The notes under the pieces were generated by a model. The model ran no database searches. It was not told the origin of the DNA and saw nothing but the letters and a program-made list of their open reading frames with translations. A program made the translations under genes and the position numbers. Shown here one piece after another: positions 15,453-27,792 of a stretch of DNA of 64,000 nt. Origin of the DNA: Apostichopus japonicus (lineage: Eukaryota > Echinodermata > Holothuroidea > Aspidochirotida > Stichopodidae). The stretch lies in assembly GCF_037975245.1 (NCBI RefSeq), contig NC_092580.1:10329001-10393000 (forward strand). The letters are read 5' to 3'. How positions within the stretch are numbered: position 1 is the first letter of the stretch; the number at the start of each line of letters is the position of its first letter.

Positions 15453-16714
15453 TTAGTCAGAACCTCCCCGGGAAGTAGTTTTACAGTGACATAATGATTG
15501 ATATACTTCATTAAAATATTTTCTATATCTCAGGTTCATATTTGCATATATAAATGGGTTCAGAGCAGAATTACCATAAAGAAAGAATACTGCAATCTCA
15601 TACCAAACATCGTCGTTTCCGATTAGAGAACTGAGACGCCAAACAACCATAACGTTAATAGGTAACCAACAAACTAGATAAACAAACACGAAAACGAATA
15701 AATTCCAGACAAGTTTGTCAATTCCTTTTGGTGGTTGACTTTGGTCTTTCTCTGTGTTAAGTTTATGTCCTGCTACAAAACCAGGACTATCAATATCCAG
15801 TTGGAATGATGAAACGGTAATGTCAACTTGAGTTTGGGTCAAAGAATCTGCTATTTTATCTCCTTCTTGGACAGGTTCCTCTTTTTGCTTTCTCAGATAA
15901 TCTGGTTCGACATCTCGTACAAAATCTCCAGATTTGTGTGGTAAGGCTTTTAATGTATAGCATCGGTAGTTATTCCTAGAGGAGGCCGTGTATTTGATGA
16001 AATCCAATTCACTCGATGGCTTTGACGGAGATTAATTTCATGGCTCCATCTCATGTGTTTGCTAAACTTTATGAACACCATCATATTGATTATCAGGAGA
16101 GTAATCAAGGGAAGGAGAAAGTTAATAACTATCTGGGTAATCTGGAACAACACAGGGATTATTATGCTCTTCGGAAAGTAGTCAGTTTGTACGCTCCATG
16201 CAGCAAAAAGTATATATAGTAAGGAGTATACCACTGAAAATATCCACGCCTTTATCATGAGTTTCACGTTTGCTTTCCTTGTACGAATTCTATAATATGT
16301 GAAAGTGTCGGTTACTAGTTGATAACGATCCAGACTCATAATTATTATGATGACGAGAGACATGAATGACACTGAGTTACTCAGCCAAACATTACTAATT
16401 ATTAAAGGTATGGGTAAAATCCATCTCCCAAGATAGTCGGCACCTTGCAACGGTAGATTATGCAAACCAACCAACAAATCCGCTATAGATAAATGAAAAA
16501 TGTACACATTGAACGGTAAGCTTTTAATTTCATTGCTGCGTATGTATGCGCAAATCACAAACAGATTTCCGACCACAGCTACAAGAGCAAGTAACAAAGA
16601 AACACAAAATATTGTTACACGTTGTAATTCAGTTGGAATGCTATTTACTGTGAAATTGACAGTCCCAGTTGAGTAGTACGAGAAATTACCATCTGTTATC
16701 ATATTACTTTCCAT
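15453..16714 (-). pseudogene. GPCR paralog with a one-base frame break in loop 3
   Basis: A close paralog of the receptor at 8483. The first frame (ATG at 16714, MESNM) runs through TM1-TM5 with an NFS glycosylation site, GN, LSIADLLVG and DRYQLVTDTFTYYR, then stops in loop 3 near 15950. The second frame overlaps it (16007-15453) and carries the rest of loop 3, CWLP in TM6 and NPFIYANMNLRYRKY in TM7. Loop 3 aligns with the intact paralog across the break, so one base is missing or extra around 15950-16000. Everything else looks functional. As in the paralog, the TM3 Cys is replaced (Ile) and the amine-binding Asp is absent. It is either a very recent pseudogene or an assembly error. Confidence 0.85.
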
Positions 16715-18850
16715 TTTCAAAAAACATCGGTTCCGTATTCAGTATAAAATCAGTGAAGACCCTCTTCATAACCTCTGTAGGTAAATCATTAACGATGAAA
16801 GATAATAAGGATGTTCTAATAGGTATCGAGTCTTTGTAATATGGAACTGCAATTATACGTGTTTTAAGCGTAATGATCTCTCAAGGCAGTAATAACTGCT
16901 CGGCTCTGACTATGTTTTAACACACATAATCGTTTGTTGCATACTCCGGTTGTTATTACTATTTGTCAATTTACAAGATTCACTTGTATTGGCGAAAAAG
17001 TGGTCGAGTTTACTCGACGTCTGCACGGAATAAAGAGAGTTTATGAATAAGATTTCCGGTGATACCTTCATTGATTTCTATCTTAACAAGCGATAAAAAA
17101 AATAGAATATGCAAATTTTATAGTGCTGAACGATTGCGACATTCACTTGTAAGTTGATGTTGTTATTGCTCAATCAAATGAAAATATTTAATGAAGTAAA
17201 AGCTGCAGGAGCAGTGACAAACAACAAAGCCAGGTCACAAACTCTTGAAAACTCTCCGAATAGAAAGCTAAATCCAACCAAATATGCCTGTCACATAAGA
17301 CCTAAAAACGAATAAACATACAGTTGGTAGGCCTAGTTTCTGAAAACAAAGAACTATATCACTTTGTCGAAAGTTACATGGACAAAAAAATACCAATAAT
17401 TACTACAAATGCAAGAATCGTGCACGTGAGACGCGCAGATATGTATTAAATCGTATAAGAACTTGCATAGTTATGCCAACTCATGTAACTGCAAAGGGAA
17501 AATAAATGATCCATGTTCGTGTTGTTTTCAATGGTCGAGGAACTAGAACAGATGATTATCAACATCTGCAAGAAAGCCGTAGTTTTTTAACAAACTTGTT
17601 CTGACTTAAATGTTGACAACACAATTATATAATATTAGGATTCATCCTGTGAATGTTCTTTATTAATTTCTGTCATTATCTATCTGACATTAGATAACAT
17701 CACAATTATTAGGTCCATTGTTCAACTTTAAGTAACCATTATGCACAATGCCTGACCGACAAAATTCTTCTTTTTTTTTTTGTCAAGCTTGATTGCTGCC
17801 AATATCAAAGCGATCAAAGCTTTTTATATGTAGCCCAGCCTCTTAGGTACATATTATATGATAAAATGGTGTTTAAAAAAATATTTCCACTGCTTTAAAT
17901 GAGGACATATATCGATTTTGTAATACTGGTTTAATGCCATGATAGTTAATTGGCGTTTAAATCGCTGAGTATTTGCATTTGACTATTAAAACAATGGTAT
18001 ATTTCTTGCCAATATGAGTGAGCAATCACCGATAAAAAAATATATTACTCATGTTTGATACATGATATGTTGATGATGAAAATGGTTAAACGATGGACAT
18101 TACTACGAGATCCCCCTGTTGCTGAATTTATACCTACACCTCCGTTATTTCCAAATGTTTTATACATATTTCATATTCTTTATTACTATCTCTCACGTGA
18201 TAAATATCTCGTCTTTGTCAGTGGTTTGTTCCATAACAATAATGAATACATTTCTAAAGCGCCGAAAAGAAAAAAATATGAAATAAATGTTCATGGCCCT
18301 GAACAATTAAAATTAAGTTAGTTGGCCGTTGTAAAGAATTGACATGAGGGGTGGTCTTAATTAGCAATGGGAACGAGATCCAGAAGCAGAGGGCAGCAGA
18401 TGCAAATATATTTAAAATCTATGCCTGGGGCATGCTACACAACTAGAATCGTATTATACTTATAACATTTTCAACTGGCATGTCCTACCGACCACGTGAT
18501 GGTTGGTTTGGTCTATCATGCATGGCACCCTTAAATTGACCTATTATGACCGTTTACATTTTTAGGTAGAACAAAGTAGAAAGTTTGAAATATGGCTTTC
18601 CCATGGATTACATCTGTTCTCGTCGCAAATCACTTCCATGTCGCCAGCAATTTCTAAAATACATTAAATCACCTTCAATCTTTCTGATATTTAGAGAACC
18701 ATTAGTCTAAGCTACACTCGAGCATATCATCCACGCTTTAACGTGATGGCCTTAACTGCTAGCCAGTTTCGTCGTTCTGTGTCATAATGGTTAAATATTT
18801 TCTTCCCATATGAGTGAATGCAGAGTATTTCAAATATCTTAAGACTAAAC
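16715..18850. other. Non-coding interval
   Basis: No receptor fragment, transposon terminus or array was found. An 88-codon plus-strand frame at 18055-18321 has no recognisable domain and is not supported as a gene. Confidence 0.5.
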
Positions 18851-18929
18851 TGTCCATTTGTTCACGAAGAGTGCCAAAAACCATTGTGCGGAAATCTTTT
18901 TTCGTCGATATGCTTATCAAACAGGATCT

Positions 18930-19300
18930 GGTTTTGTGAATTTTGTGTCAGAGTACACATGTCAAATGACAGTACATGTGGTATTGGGTCGGTTGAGCCA
19001 ATTTTGGCCGTTAAGATGTGAAAATTGTTTACTGGTGAATTAAGCTTGTTTTCAGGTGCACTACACAATTTGGCTCTGAAAGCCCAACTTTTGCATTGTC
19101 ATGATACGGAAACTTGAAAGTGCCATGACTGGCCAACGTTTCAGCTATCCAATGAGAGTGAGAGTTTAGCTTTTGAGAACTTTGAAAAATCTTGAGGGAC
19201 CACATCACTTTGATTGTTTATTGTGTACATCAATGGGGCAATTGTATGGGATATACTACCTTAAATCCTTAAAAGGAAGAGTTGTAATGTCGGAGCGGCG
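18930..19300. repeat. Boundary repeat at the left edge of duplication unit 1
   Basis: About 0.35 kb that recurs, diverged, near 28800-28860, 30275-30400 plus 31150-31270, and 31780-32110. Shared phrases include GTCAGAGTACACA, GTGAAAATTGTTTACTGGTG, CATTGTCATGATACGG and GGCCAAC. It lies at or between the edges of the two large units, so it is a candidate for having mediated or marked the duplication. Confidence 0.65.
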
Positions 19301-19469
19301 GGGCATAATATACCATTGCTCCCTCCCTTTAATCAATGGCATTCTCGTGAATCAGGTCCCATTGTTAACTCTTACTTTTCCTCAAATATTATTTTACCGT
19401 GCATTAATTACGTTCAAAATGCTAACCATTTACGTAACGAAAATGCTTGACATATTTCAATCAAACTTT

Positions 19470-21140
19470 TCCTGTACCGACCATCGTAACAGCATAAATA
19501 AATGGATTTATAGCGGAATTACTGAACAGAATTATTTTGGAAATGTCTTTCCAAACATCATAATCAAGGGCGGCGGAACCGGGGGGGCACAGGGGGCACG
19601 TGCCCCCCCCCCCCACTTTTCCTCAGGTTAAAAATGTGCCCTTTTTCTACATAAAAATTGAGGTGTCCCAAGTTAGCAAGAGGCCAGGGAACCAGAATGA
19701 ACACTCGGGAAGGGCCGTTTCCGGCCATCTGAGGGGTTTGTAAAACCAAAACTTTTCTTGTACGCTCCGCGCCAACCGATGGTGGCGCTCCGCTCAGATA
19801 GTCGTGCATATACAACTTTGCAAATCCTGGCTACGCCTGTGGGTCAAACTCAAAGCTATTTCGAATGGAAAAAAATTTGCTAAGATATTAACAAGAAATA
19901 AACTCGAATTCGGAAGATTCCTGCAAAGTGCCCTTTGAGGTCGGTGCCCCCCCCCCCCCCAGATTAAAAGTGCTTCCGCCGCCCTTGATCATAATCCTCT
20001 ATGACGACAAAAAGACAAAAAAAAACGCATCGTCATGGCAACCAGCATACTTACAATACCGGTACAAAAATTCATAAGTTTATAACAGTCTTTCTCATTG
20101 GTTGACTTTTATCGTATATCTCTGTCCGTTGGGGATTTGTGTTTACATCAAGACGATTAGTACTGCCTACATCATTAGTTCAATACGAAACTGTTATGTA
20201 TTTAAAAATTTCGATCTAAGAAGAGGTGCATTTTTGGGCTGCCGGAGTTACTTTATTTAAAATTGAGATAGCCTTTCGTTGATTGAAAGAACTATCTTGT
20301 TTACTTCTGAGGTCCTGTTTGAATTCCTTTTCCAGGAGTCAGAAAGCTTGATGAATTTTTCCTATTTGTTTACAGTTTAATTGCAGTCTAGTTCGGTTTT
20401 CGTGTTTGACAAGCATGACGTAAACACTGATATTTAACATGAGAAGGGTAGTACTTAATGGTACAATGAAAATCAACGTTATATCTATGATCGTAAACAA
20501 TAACACTGCAACATTTATCGTTAGAAAGAAACAAAACACTTATACATTATAGAATAGACTATTGTAGCCGTCAATGTTATTACTGTAACAAATAAAAACG
20601 ACTGCCATTTGAAGGTTATACTATTTTGTTTATGAATGAACTCGTAGGAATTCCGTGCAATACGAATAGCTGGATAAGTGCATCCAACTGTGCAATGACT
20701 TTTATATGGGAGAGAAGAAGAGAATACAGGAGAGTCGAGTACAGCCAGTCGAGGTTTCAGATACGTTTGTATTGTGCCTTGTGTTCATTCTCGTCCTGTT
20801 TTGACTTACGTCTTCAGTTCTAGTTCTTTCGCCGACAAACGTTACAATACCATAAGTAATAAGTTTGATCGATTAGTATGCTTCCGGTAATGATTGAGGG
20901 CGTCTGCAACAAGTTGATATCGATCCAAGCTCATGATTATGACAATGTTTAATGACATAAATGTCGTGAGACTAACGAACCAAAAATGGAACGGCAATGT
21001 TGGTCAAGGTACTGTCAAACCTCTCGGAAGGAAAGGAACAGCTTTCTCGACCAACTAACACGTCCGCTGTGGAAAGGTGCAAAATATACACTTTGACCGG
21101 TAAGCTACAAACTTCTGTCTATAAGTTGACCCTTGGTTTT
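19470..21140 (-). pseudogene. GPCR pseudogene in unit 1, split by a hAT insertion
   Basis: Minus-strand receptor pieces in order. TM2 (LPVKVYILHLSTADVLVG) is near 21040-21110. The TM3 end with MSLDRYQLVADA is near 20890-20980, ending in a stop. A TM5-like segment lies at 20339-20539, and TM7 with NSAINPFIYA near 19480-19555. Stops and frame shifts separate them, and the 423-bp hAT element at 19565-19987 sits between TM6 and TM7. It descends from the same receptor family as the 8-17 kb cluster. Confidence 0.85.
19565..19987. mobile_element. hAT-type MITE, 423 bp, 8-bp target duplication, empty site known
   Basis: The ends are CAAGGGCGGCGGAA and its inverted copy. ATCATAAT is duplicated on both sides (19557-19564 and 19988-19995). 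Unit 2 near 32850 has the uninterrupted target with one copy of the site, so the element inserted after the duplication. The interior has long G and C runs and shares a block (CTTGTACGCTCCGCGCCAAC and neighbours) with the element at 29008-29413. There is no transposase frame. Confidence 0.93.
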
Positions 21141-21359
21141 TATAAACAAATAAGACTATTCTACACACATCAGCAATATTAAAATGTGACTGTTCTGGAC
21201 TAGATGTTTAGCCCTTTGTGTAGGTAAAATGGTTTATCGAGTTTTGTCGCAGATGTTGTGACAATTAATACAACACTTTACCAATTAACAGTCTCTTCAT
21301 CATCTCTTTCCATCATCTCATTCTCATTTCACCAGTTATGTTTTCCGAAGATTGTTTCA

Positions 21360-21919
21360 CTTTATGAGACCGGAAGTTTGAGATATAGCGTCTTCAGCGC
21401 GATACAAAGTTCGTTGCGCACTATTTAACCAAGCTCCATGGTTAACATAAGCACGCTAGCCGTCAGTGTATTATGACTATATGCTTCAGGCTTCTAACAC
21501 ACAAAATGATGAAGCCATATTCACGCGCGCACATTTTGACAGCGTGATTTCGTTAAACACGTTCGCATTCACTTAATGATGAAGCCACTTTGTACGTATG
21601 CGCGCATTCGGTCGTCACATTCTGCGTCCTTCTTTCTTGCGTTTCTTTTTGTTTAATCAGCTACCGCACAAGTCCTTCGCGGATTCCGAATGCGCGCGCA
21701 TTGCGTCGTAATGAAAATCGCGTTGCGTCGAAAAAAAAAATTCCTTTATGACGCCACATAAGTTATACCTTGACAAGAACTATCAACGTAGCAACAATGT
21801 TGATATATATGGTTCAGTTCAACTTGCTTCTGCATCACGAACACACCGTACTTGCTTAAAGCGAATAGTACAGCGATTATTTTTACCAGTTTCTGGAACT
21901 CTTTACAACTCTACTTCCG
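21360..21919 (+). promoter_or_regulatory. CpG-rich candidate promoter and non-coding first exon, kinase copy 1
   Basis: Against an AT-rich background this segment is full of CpG (CGCGCGCA, GCGCGCATTGCGTCG) and contains two related blocks around AATGATGAAGCCA. It ends with a strong donor, TTCCG|GTAAGT, at 21919. The coding exon beginning at 22854 has an acceptor 12 bases before its ATG, so an upstream untranslated exon is expected. The same arrangement lies in unit 2 at 34560-35115. The start site itself cannot be read from sequence. Confidence 0.5.
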
Positions 21920-22865
21920 GTAAGTCTGTCATTATTTGCCTTTGTGTTGAATGGTTTTACTAAATGGAGATATATCTTAATATTTGTAATATCAGAAAAA
22001 GAATCTACGAATCAGTTCTCTACGCGGAAGATTCAGAAGACTAAGTAGCTTAGGCTAACAACGGGCACCGCCGAAATTGCGTACCAACGACATCGACAAA
22101 CACTTCATTGGGAGAGAGGGCGGCAAGCTATTACGTAAATTTTCAATTTGACGATATTTTCATTCCAAATATTAGCGGAATTTCCTTGCGGTTAACATTG
22201 AAAGCGTGTTGATGCATGGTGTTTGAGTAAGGTTGTTTACGTTGCATTACCTAACATAGTAGGCTATATATTAAGAGGGGGCTATTATTTATAAGAACTA
22301 TTGTACCCGTAAGTTGAAACTTGAGTCATTCTCAATCTCTTATTCAATCCTCTCCTAAAGCTAGTAACAACAAATGCTAAATATCCATGTAAATAGAGAC
22401 ACACGCAAACCTTGAACTGAAAAGAAGATTGACACTAATATAGGGAAATATTGAAGCATCCGGGGAAATATTTAAGCATCCTGGATGCTATTGTATGTAA
22501 CCGTATAGTTATGCATAGATGTATGAGTTATAGTTGAATATACATACATGAAAATTGTGAAGGAAAGATAGAGCAAGAGCATCAAATCAAAAGATGAACA
22601 CTGCCATCATTCCTATACACCCAGTTCATTCCCCTAACATTGTAAATGTGACCATGTGATCGTGATGTCTACCTTTGTGAATGATTCCATTACACGACCA
22701 ACCCCACCCACCCCCACCCCTCAAGAGAAAATCATCTAAATTGATACGGATAAGTGTAATCTAAACGAATATTGAAACTTACGACGTACCTTTCCAATAG
22801 TATCATATTTAAGTCTTTAATGAAAACATAATTCTTTCTGGAATCTCTTACAGTCGGTTACCACA

Positions 22866-23357
22866 ATGCCATTCGGAAGTCCTTTCAGACGAACACCTGT
22901 CCCGTCCCGACCCCGTCTAGAGAGGTAAGAATTTAACTTTTAAAATGTTTTTATTCTTCAAGAATGTTATGAAAGGGTCTGGGAGAGGGAGAGAATGTCG
23001 GAAGGGAGGTAACACCTATCCGTTTTGTCATAATCTTCGCAAAGCAAGTGGCTGGTTGCTTTAAATCGTTTCACTTTCTTAAACTATCAAACTACACTAC
23101 ATTCCCTCATATGAGACAAACCATATTCCAATATCACCTGACAGACAATATCAGAGGAATAAATTACAACCATTCATTATGATCAATATGTACATTATAT
23201 TTAATTGTCGTTAAAAAATATGTATATCTGCCGAAATACAAACCGAAGAAAATCTGATCAAATGGACAAACTTTAAAAATAAAATAATTACAACCGACAA
23301 TAATTTTAATACGCACTACAAGTTCACAAGTTAAATCGACAAATAAGGTAGAAGTTG

Positions 23358-23397
<40 letters not shown>

Positions 23398-26300
23398 TAT
23401 TTTCATGCTTTAATAAAGTGTAAAGTATAAGTACATTTCATACACTAAGTATTGTCAATAGTTTCCATTGTAGTATGATATATCGAAATATTATTACAAT
23501 GTTTAAACTATTAATTTGTCACTGTTTTTGTTTTGTTTTGTTTCAGACGTTCGGTTTGGAAGAAGGTATTTTGTACCTTGCCTTGTTGTGGCCGCACATA
23601 CGCTGATGACGATGGTCTAGCCGGAGAATATATTCCTGCTTATATCCATCCTATTCCTCGTCGTCTTCCATACTATGGCCCTATACAAGAAGACAGTCAC
23701 GTGACTGTATCAAGCGAGATGAAAAAACCTGCCTCGCGAGTTTTAAGCTTCCCTGGAGAAGATGAAGGCACCCGTGCCGTGCCTTCCACTGAGTCTTCAT
23801 CACTGATTGATACTATCTTCTCAGGAGAGCCATCGTCCCTTACTAACAGCACAAGGGATGAATCTAAACGGCACCAATCCCAAAACACCCCCGGGGATAA
23901 ACACCATCGCAATCCCTCTGATCACCATGAGATATTGCCATCAGCCAACAACTCAGAAGAGGCCACAAAAGTTCAAAGCCACCATACCCGTGAGTTGTCG
24001 ATTGACCGCCATGTCGAATGCGGTATCCGATCATCCTCTTCGTTCATCAAAGCAGGGTATTTCTTTTTCGGTTGTCAAGGAGATGTAGCCACAACAAATG
24101 TAAAAGCCACCTCCTTTAAAGGGACTACCATTCAGTCCTCGTCGACATACCAACATCGCCCAGTGAGTGACGTCAGTAATGACCGTCGTTTTGTCAAATC
24201 ATTCCAACAACAGGAGCTGATAACGCCACCCAAAGCACTCCCTCTTTCACGTCTGTCACGTGACATTCAGCTCTCGTCGGCGAACAAACATCGCCTAGTG
24301 AGTGACATCACCAACGCAACACATGTTGGTGACTCCTTTCAACATCAGGTCATGTCATCTGCGCTGAGATCATCTACGCCCTCACGTCAATTATCAGGTG
24401 GCATGCCTACCCTTCGCCTTTGCCGTGGAGTGAGCTTCCGTTCGTCAACTTCTACCGGTAATATCAGAAGTAGCAATAGCAACATGGGACATTTCATTTC
24501 TTTCAGAGATGTTCGAGTGGTCCAGTCTTTGGTGACACCAATGTTTGTTATGATTGGTCATAAACGTGCACCATCCGCACCAGCTCGAATACATGTTGGA
24601 CTAAGTTGCCAGATACTAAGTTCCTCCATCAATCGGTTTACTCGACCGAGGTGCCAATCAGAACCGGCAATGATCTGCTTTGCAAGATTGTCCATCACAA
24701 TCGGGCGAAACTGCGTATCCCTCATCGTCGCTGGTATGAAAATGCCCGAGACCGAAGGAAGGTGTAATTCAGCGCCACACCAGCTGGTACATTACCGCCC
24801 TCTTGCTACCACAGCCAAACCTGCATGGAAGTTTTCCGGCCTCGAGGAAGCAGCAGGGCCGTCGCCCCTTATGTTGTCTGTAACCAACGCCATCAAATTC
24901 CGGACACATAACACCGTGACCTTTACCACACCCAATATCAAGTCTACCAAGGATGGTGCCTCATCATGTATCAACCATCACGTCATGCCACTAATGTGCA
25001 CACCTGTACAAATGAGTGTAAAACATCAACTATTTGGTACTCGCCAAACCGCCCAATGCTCATCATCAAATACCATTTTCGGTCAGCTCTCAATTTCACA
25101 TCCATTGTCCAAAGTGGTTAAGTCGCCAGAGCATCATGACATCCTCATGCAATCTATATCTGCCAACCGTCGGGTGTATGACCATTTTCCTGATAATGGA
25201 TGCAAAATGCCAGCACACTGGATCTCAAATAACCCCATTCCAGTCGACCATATCATTCCATCGCAAAACGCAACACCGCGACGTAGCATTGCTACCAATA
25301 AGAACTGCAGTCCTAAATACACATTGCGACCTTTCAAACCAACCAATACAACAGTTGTACCTATCGGCAAGAAAATAGCCGTGAAAACACCAGGTATCGT
25401 TGGCAACCATTATACACCAAATATACCATTTCATGCACCGCCTGACGTGCCTGCTTGGCATCTTGCAACAAATTGGATGGGATCTAACCTTTTTCACCAA
25501 GGTGCATCAAATGATGCTATCGTTGGTCAGCCACTAGGACAAAATGTCAACTCGCCCTTGATACCTACCGCAGCAGGAGTAAATCCTATCGGTGGATTTA
25601 GATACAATACACCTAAATTGACTTCACCAGCTTGGGGAACGCTCGGAGGATCCCCGACTACTCCACTACAAAATAACGCACCGAATCTGTCCATCTCATC
25701 AAAGGCGTTAAAGAATGTACCTCAATATCCTTGGAAGAATCCATTCTTGCAGAACGTTCAAACAGCAATTACCGCCAAGAAGTCCCCTCCTTGTCATGCG
25801 CAGAACATAAACATCCAGCAACAACCGCTCCATGTGAGTACCGCATAAGACATCACATAGATACTGAATGATTTAATCACAATCATTATGTTAATACATG
25901 TTAACGAGAACGCGTCATGATATGTATCTGTTTTATGTCATATGCATATTCATATCAATTTGGTAATGATCTATGCATTCAATAACATTACTACATATGG
26001 AATTTAATCCGATAGAAATAACTAAAATCATAAAACTGAGTAACCTAGTTATAACGTTACAACTAAGCAGTGAAATATTTTTTTCATAAATGTATTTTTC
26101 TCTCATCCGTTTCTTTCAGAATCCATTTCAGAATTATACTGATGGAATGTGGAGTACTCAGCAACTTGCTCTGCACAGGTAGAAATCTATATGTTCCTAC
26201 ATTATTTACACAGTAAAATAAAAATACTAATAATGCTAAATAAAAAACATGATTACAAAAATGAGATTCAAAGTAACAATAACGAGAACGAGAACCACTG

Positions 26301-27792
26301 TAATAAACAGTTTAATATATTTATAGTGATAGATTCATGAGCTAATGAAAGTCATGCCACTACGACAGTCCGTATAGTTCGTGAATATCTAGTACATAAC
26401 TGTAATTGATGAAACGTACACACTGCAACTTGTTTTAGCTCATCAGGGCTCAGTGTCATGTTCACAATGAAATGACGATTGTGATCGGAAAATGTTATCA
26501 ATTGCTATGGTTACTGGTCAACTGACCTGTATCACCATGGTAACAACATGAGATTCACGGTACCAATCATAATTTATTTCAATTCTACACAGCCCACCTC
26601 CTAAGCATTTAAAGGCCTCAGACTACAATCTCCCTTCGTCTTGTGACGTCATCGCAAAGAGTGACTTGGAAGATATTTGTAACTCGATGCAGATGCCGAC
26701 GATTCTAGGAAGTGGAAGCTTTGGTGAAGTCAGGTTGATGAGGCAGCTATCTTCAAGACGCGTGTGTGCGGTCAAAGTTCATCACAAAAACCGAGATGAA
26801 AAGAGCATCATCAAGGTATACGTCAATGTGTTTATATTAAATATCATAGAAATGAAACAAAATAGTATCTTGTAATTTACGGTATATACTACATATTTTG
26901 ATGGAATTTGAGATTAAAACGGATATGCCACCTTTTGATATTAGAAGATATTTACATAATAATTAATATTATATTTATTCTTTTTTCTCTCCTTCAGTTT
27001 CAAATATGTACAATCTGTCAACTCCACAACTTCGTTATAACTCGCCATCGTTGTTAAGACCCGACTGTGGATTATTACATACTTCATACTATCAATACTT
27101 ATCGTTGATTTCATTTGGCAGGATTTGCAGAAAGAAACCTCAATGCTGACATCTCTGAGCCATCTAGACTGCATTCCTAAACTTTTCGGTATTTCAAGAA
27201 TTGGCAGCGATACCGATGTACCTGTCCTCGTTCAAGAGTTCGTCGGTGATTCGGTCACATTTAAATCTACCACGGTAGCTGACGTCATCGACGCCAAGGG
27301 CCTGAATGGGCCGAGCTCTTTCAGTGTAGCCATTCAAGTTTGTCGCGCCATTAAGGACATTCATTTCGCAGGAATGATTCACTGTGATTTGAAAACTGAT
27401 AACATCATGTTCCTGAGAGGTCCATCGGGGGAAGATGGGAGGTAAAGATCAAAATTATTGACTTTGGGAAAGCGGTGAGCAGGACAGGGAAAGCAAAATA
27501 CGAACACTTCCCAAGAAATGAACATGTTAATATCCGTAAGCAATGCTCCCACATTGCCCCAGAGGTTGTATTTGGAACCAGGCCATACAGTCTGTATACA
27601 GACGTATACGCTTTGGGACTAGTGCTAGCAAACGTGGACGCATCTCCTGGAAGATTTCTCAGGAAACTTGGATTCAAATGTTTAGCTGAAGACTGGAACC
27701 AAAGACCAAATGTCCATGAATTGATACGAGATATTGATACTTATATTAAAGACAGACAGGCCAGCTACGCTAGATGGAGGAGTGCAGGGTAG
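22866..27792 (+). pseudogene. Tandem non-RD kinase gene, copy 1, frameshifted in the kinase domain
   Basis: Five coding exons with GT/AG introns and consistent phase: 22866-22924 (ATG, MPFGSP), 23547-25833, 26120-26178, 26593-26815 and 27122-27792. The long N-terminal part is Ser/Thr/Pro/His-rich and probably disordered. The kinase domain begins with GSGSFGEV (residue 841 on) and the VAIK-type Lys863, then reaches HCDLKTDN. Relative to copy 2 one base is missing near 27438-27445 (exon 5 is 671 versus 672 bases). Translation therefore stops after residue 983, seven residues before DFG. The remaining frame, with DFG and APE, is intact downstream. The product would lack the activation loop and C-lobe. 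Alternatives are an assembly error or a truncated protein that is kept. Exon 2 has the same length as in copy 2 with no indel. Confidence 0.85.
23361..23396. repeat. (TA)n microsatellite in intron 1, short allele
   Basis: About 18 TA units. The matching tract in unit 2 (36562-36667) is almost three times longer, so this locus has expanded or shrunk since the duplication. Confidence 0.9.

Noticed and set aside
23533-23546. Start of the kinase exon 2 frame with residues MFCF
   Set aside because: The first codon is TTG within a polypyrimidine tract ending in CAG. The exon begins at 23547 and joins in phase to the ATG exon at 22866; likewise at 36804-36817 in copy 2.
27436-27446. New GTAAAG donor in kinase copy 1 as an alternative exon end
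   Set aside because: It is created by the same lesion and no acceptor downstream would restore the DFG region in frame; cannot be excluded without RNA data.
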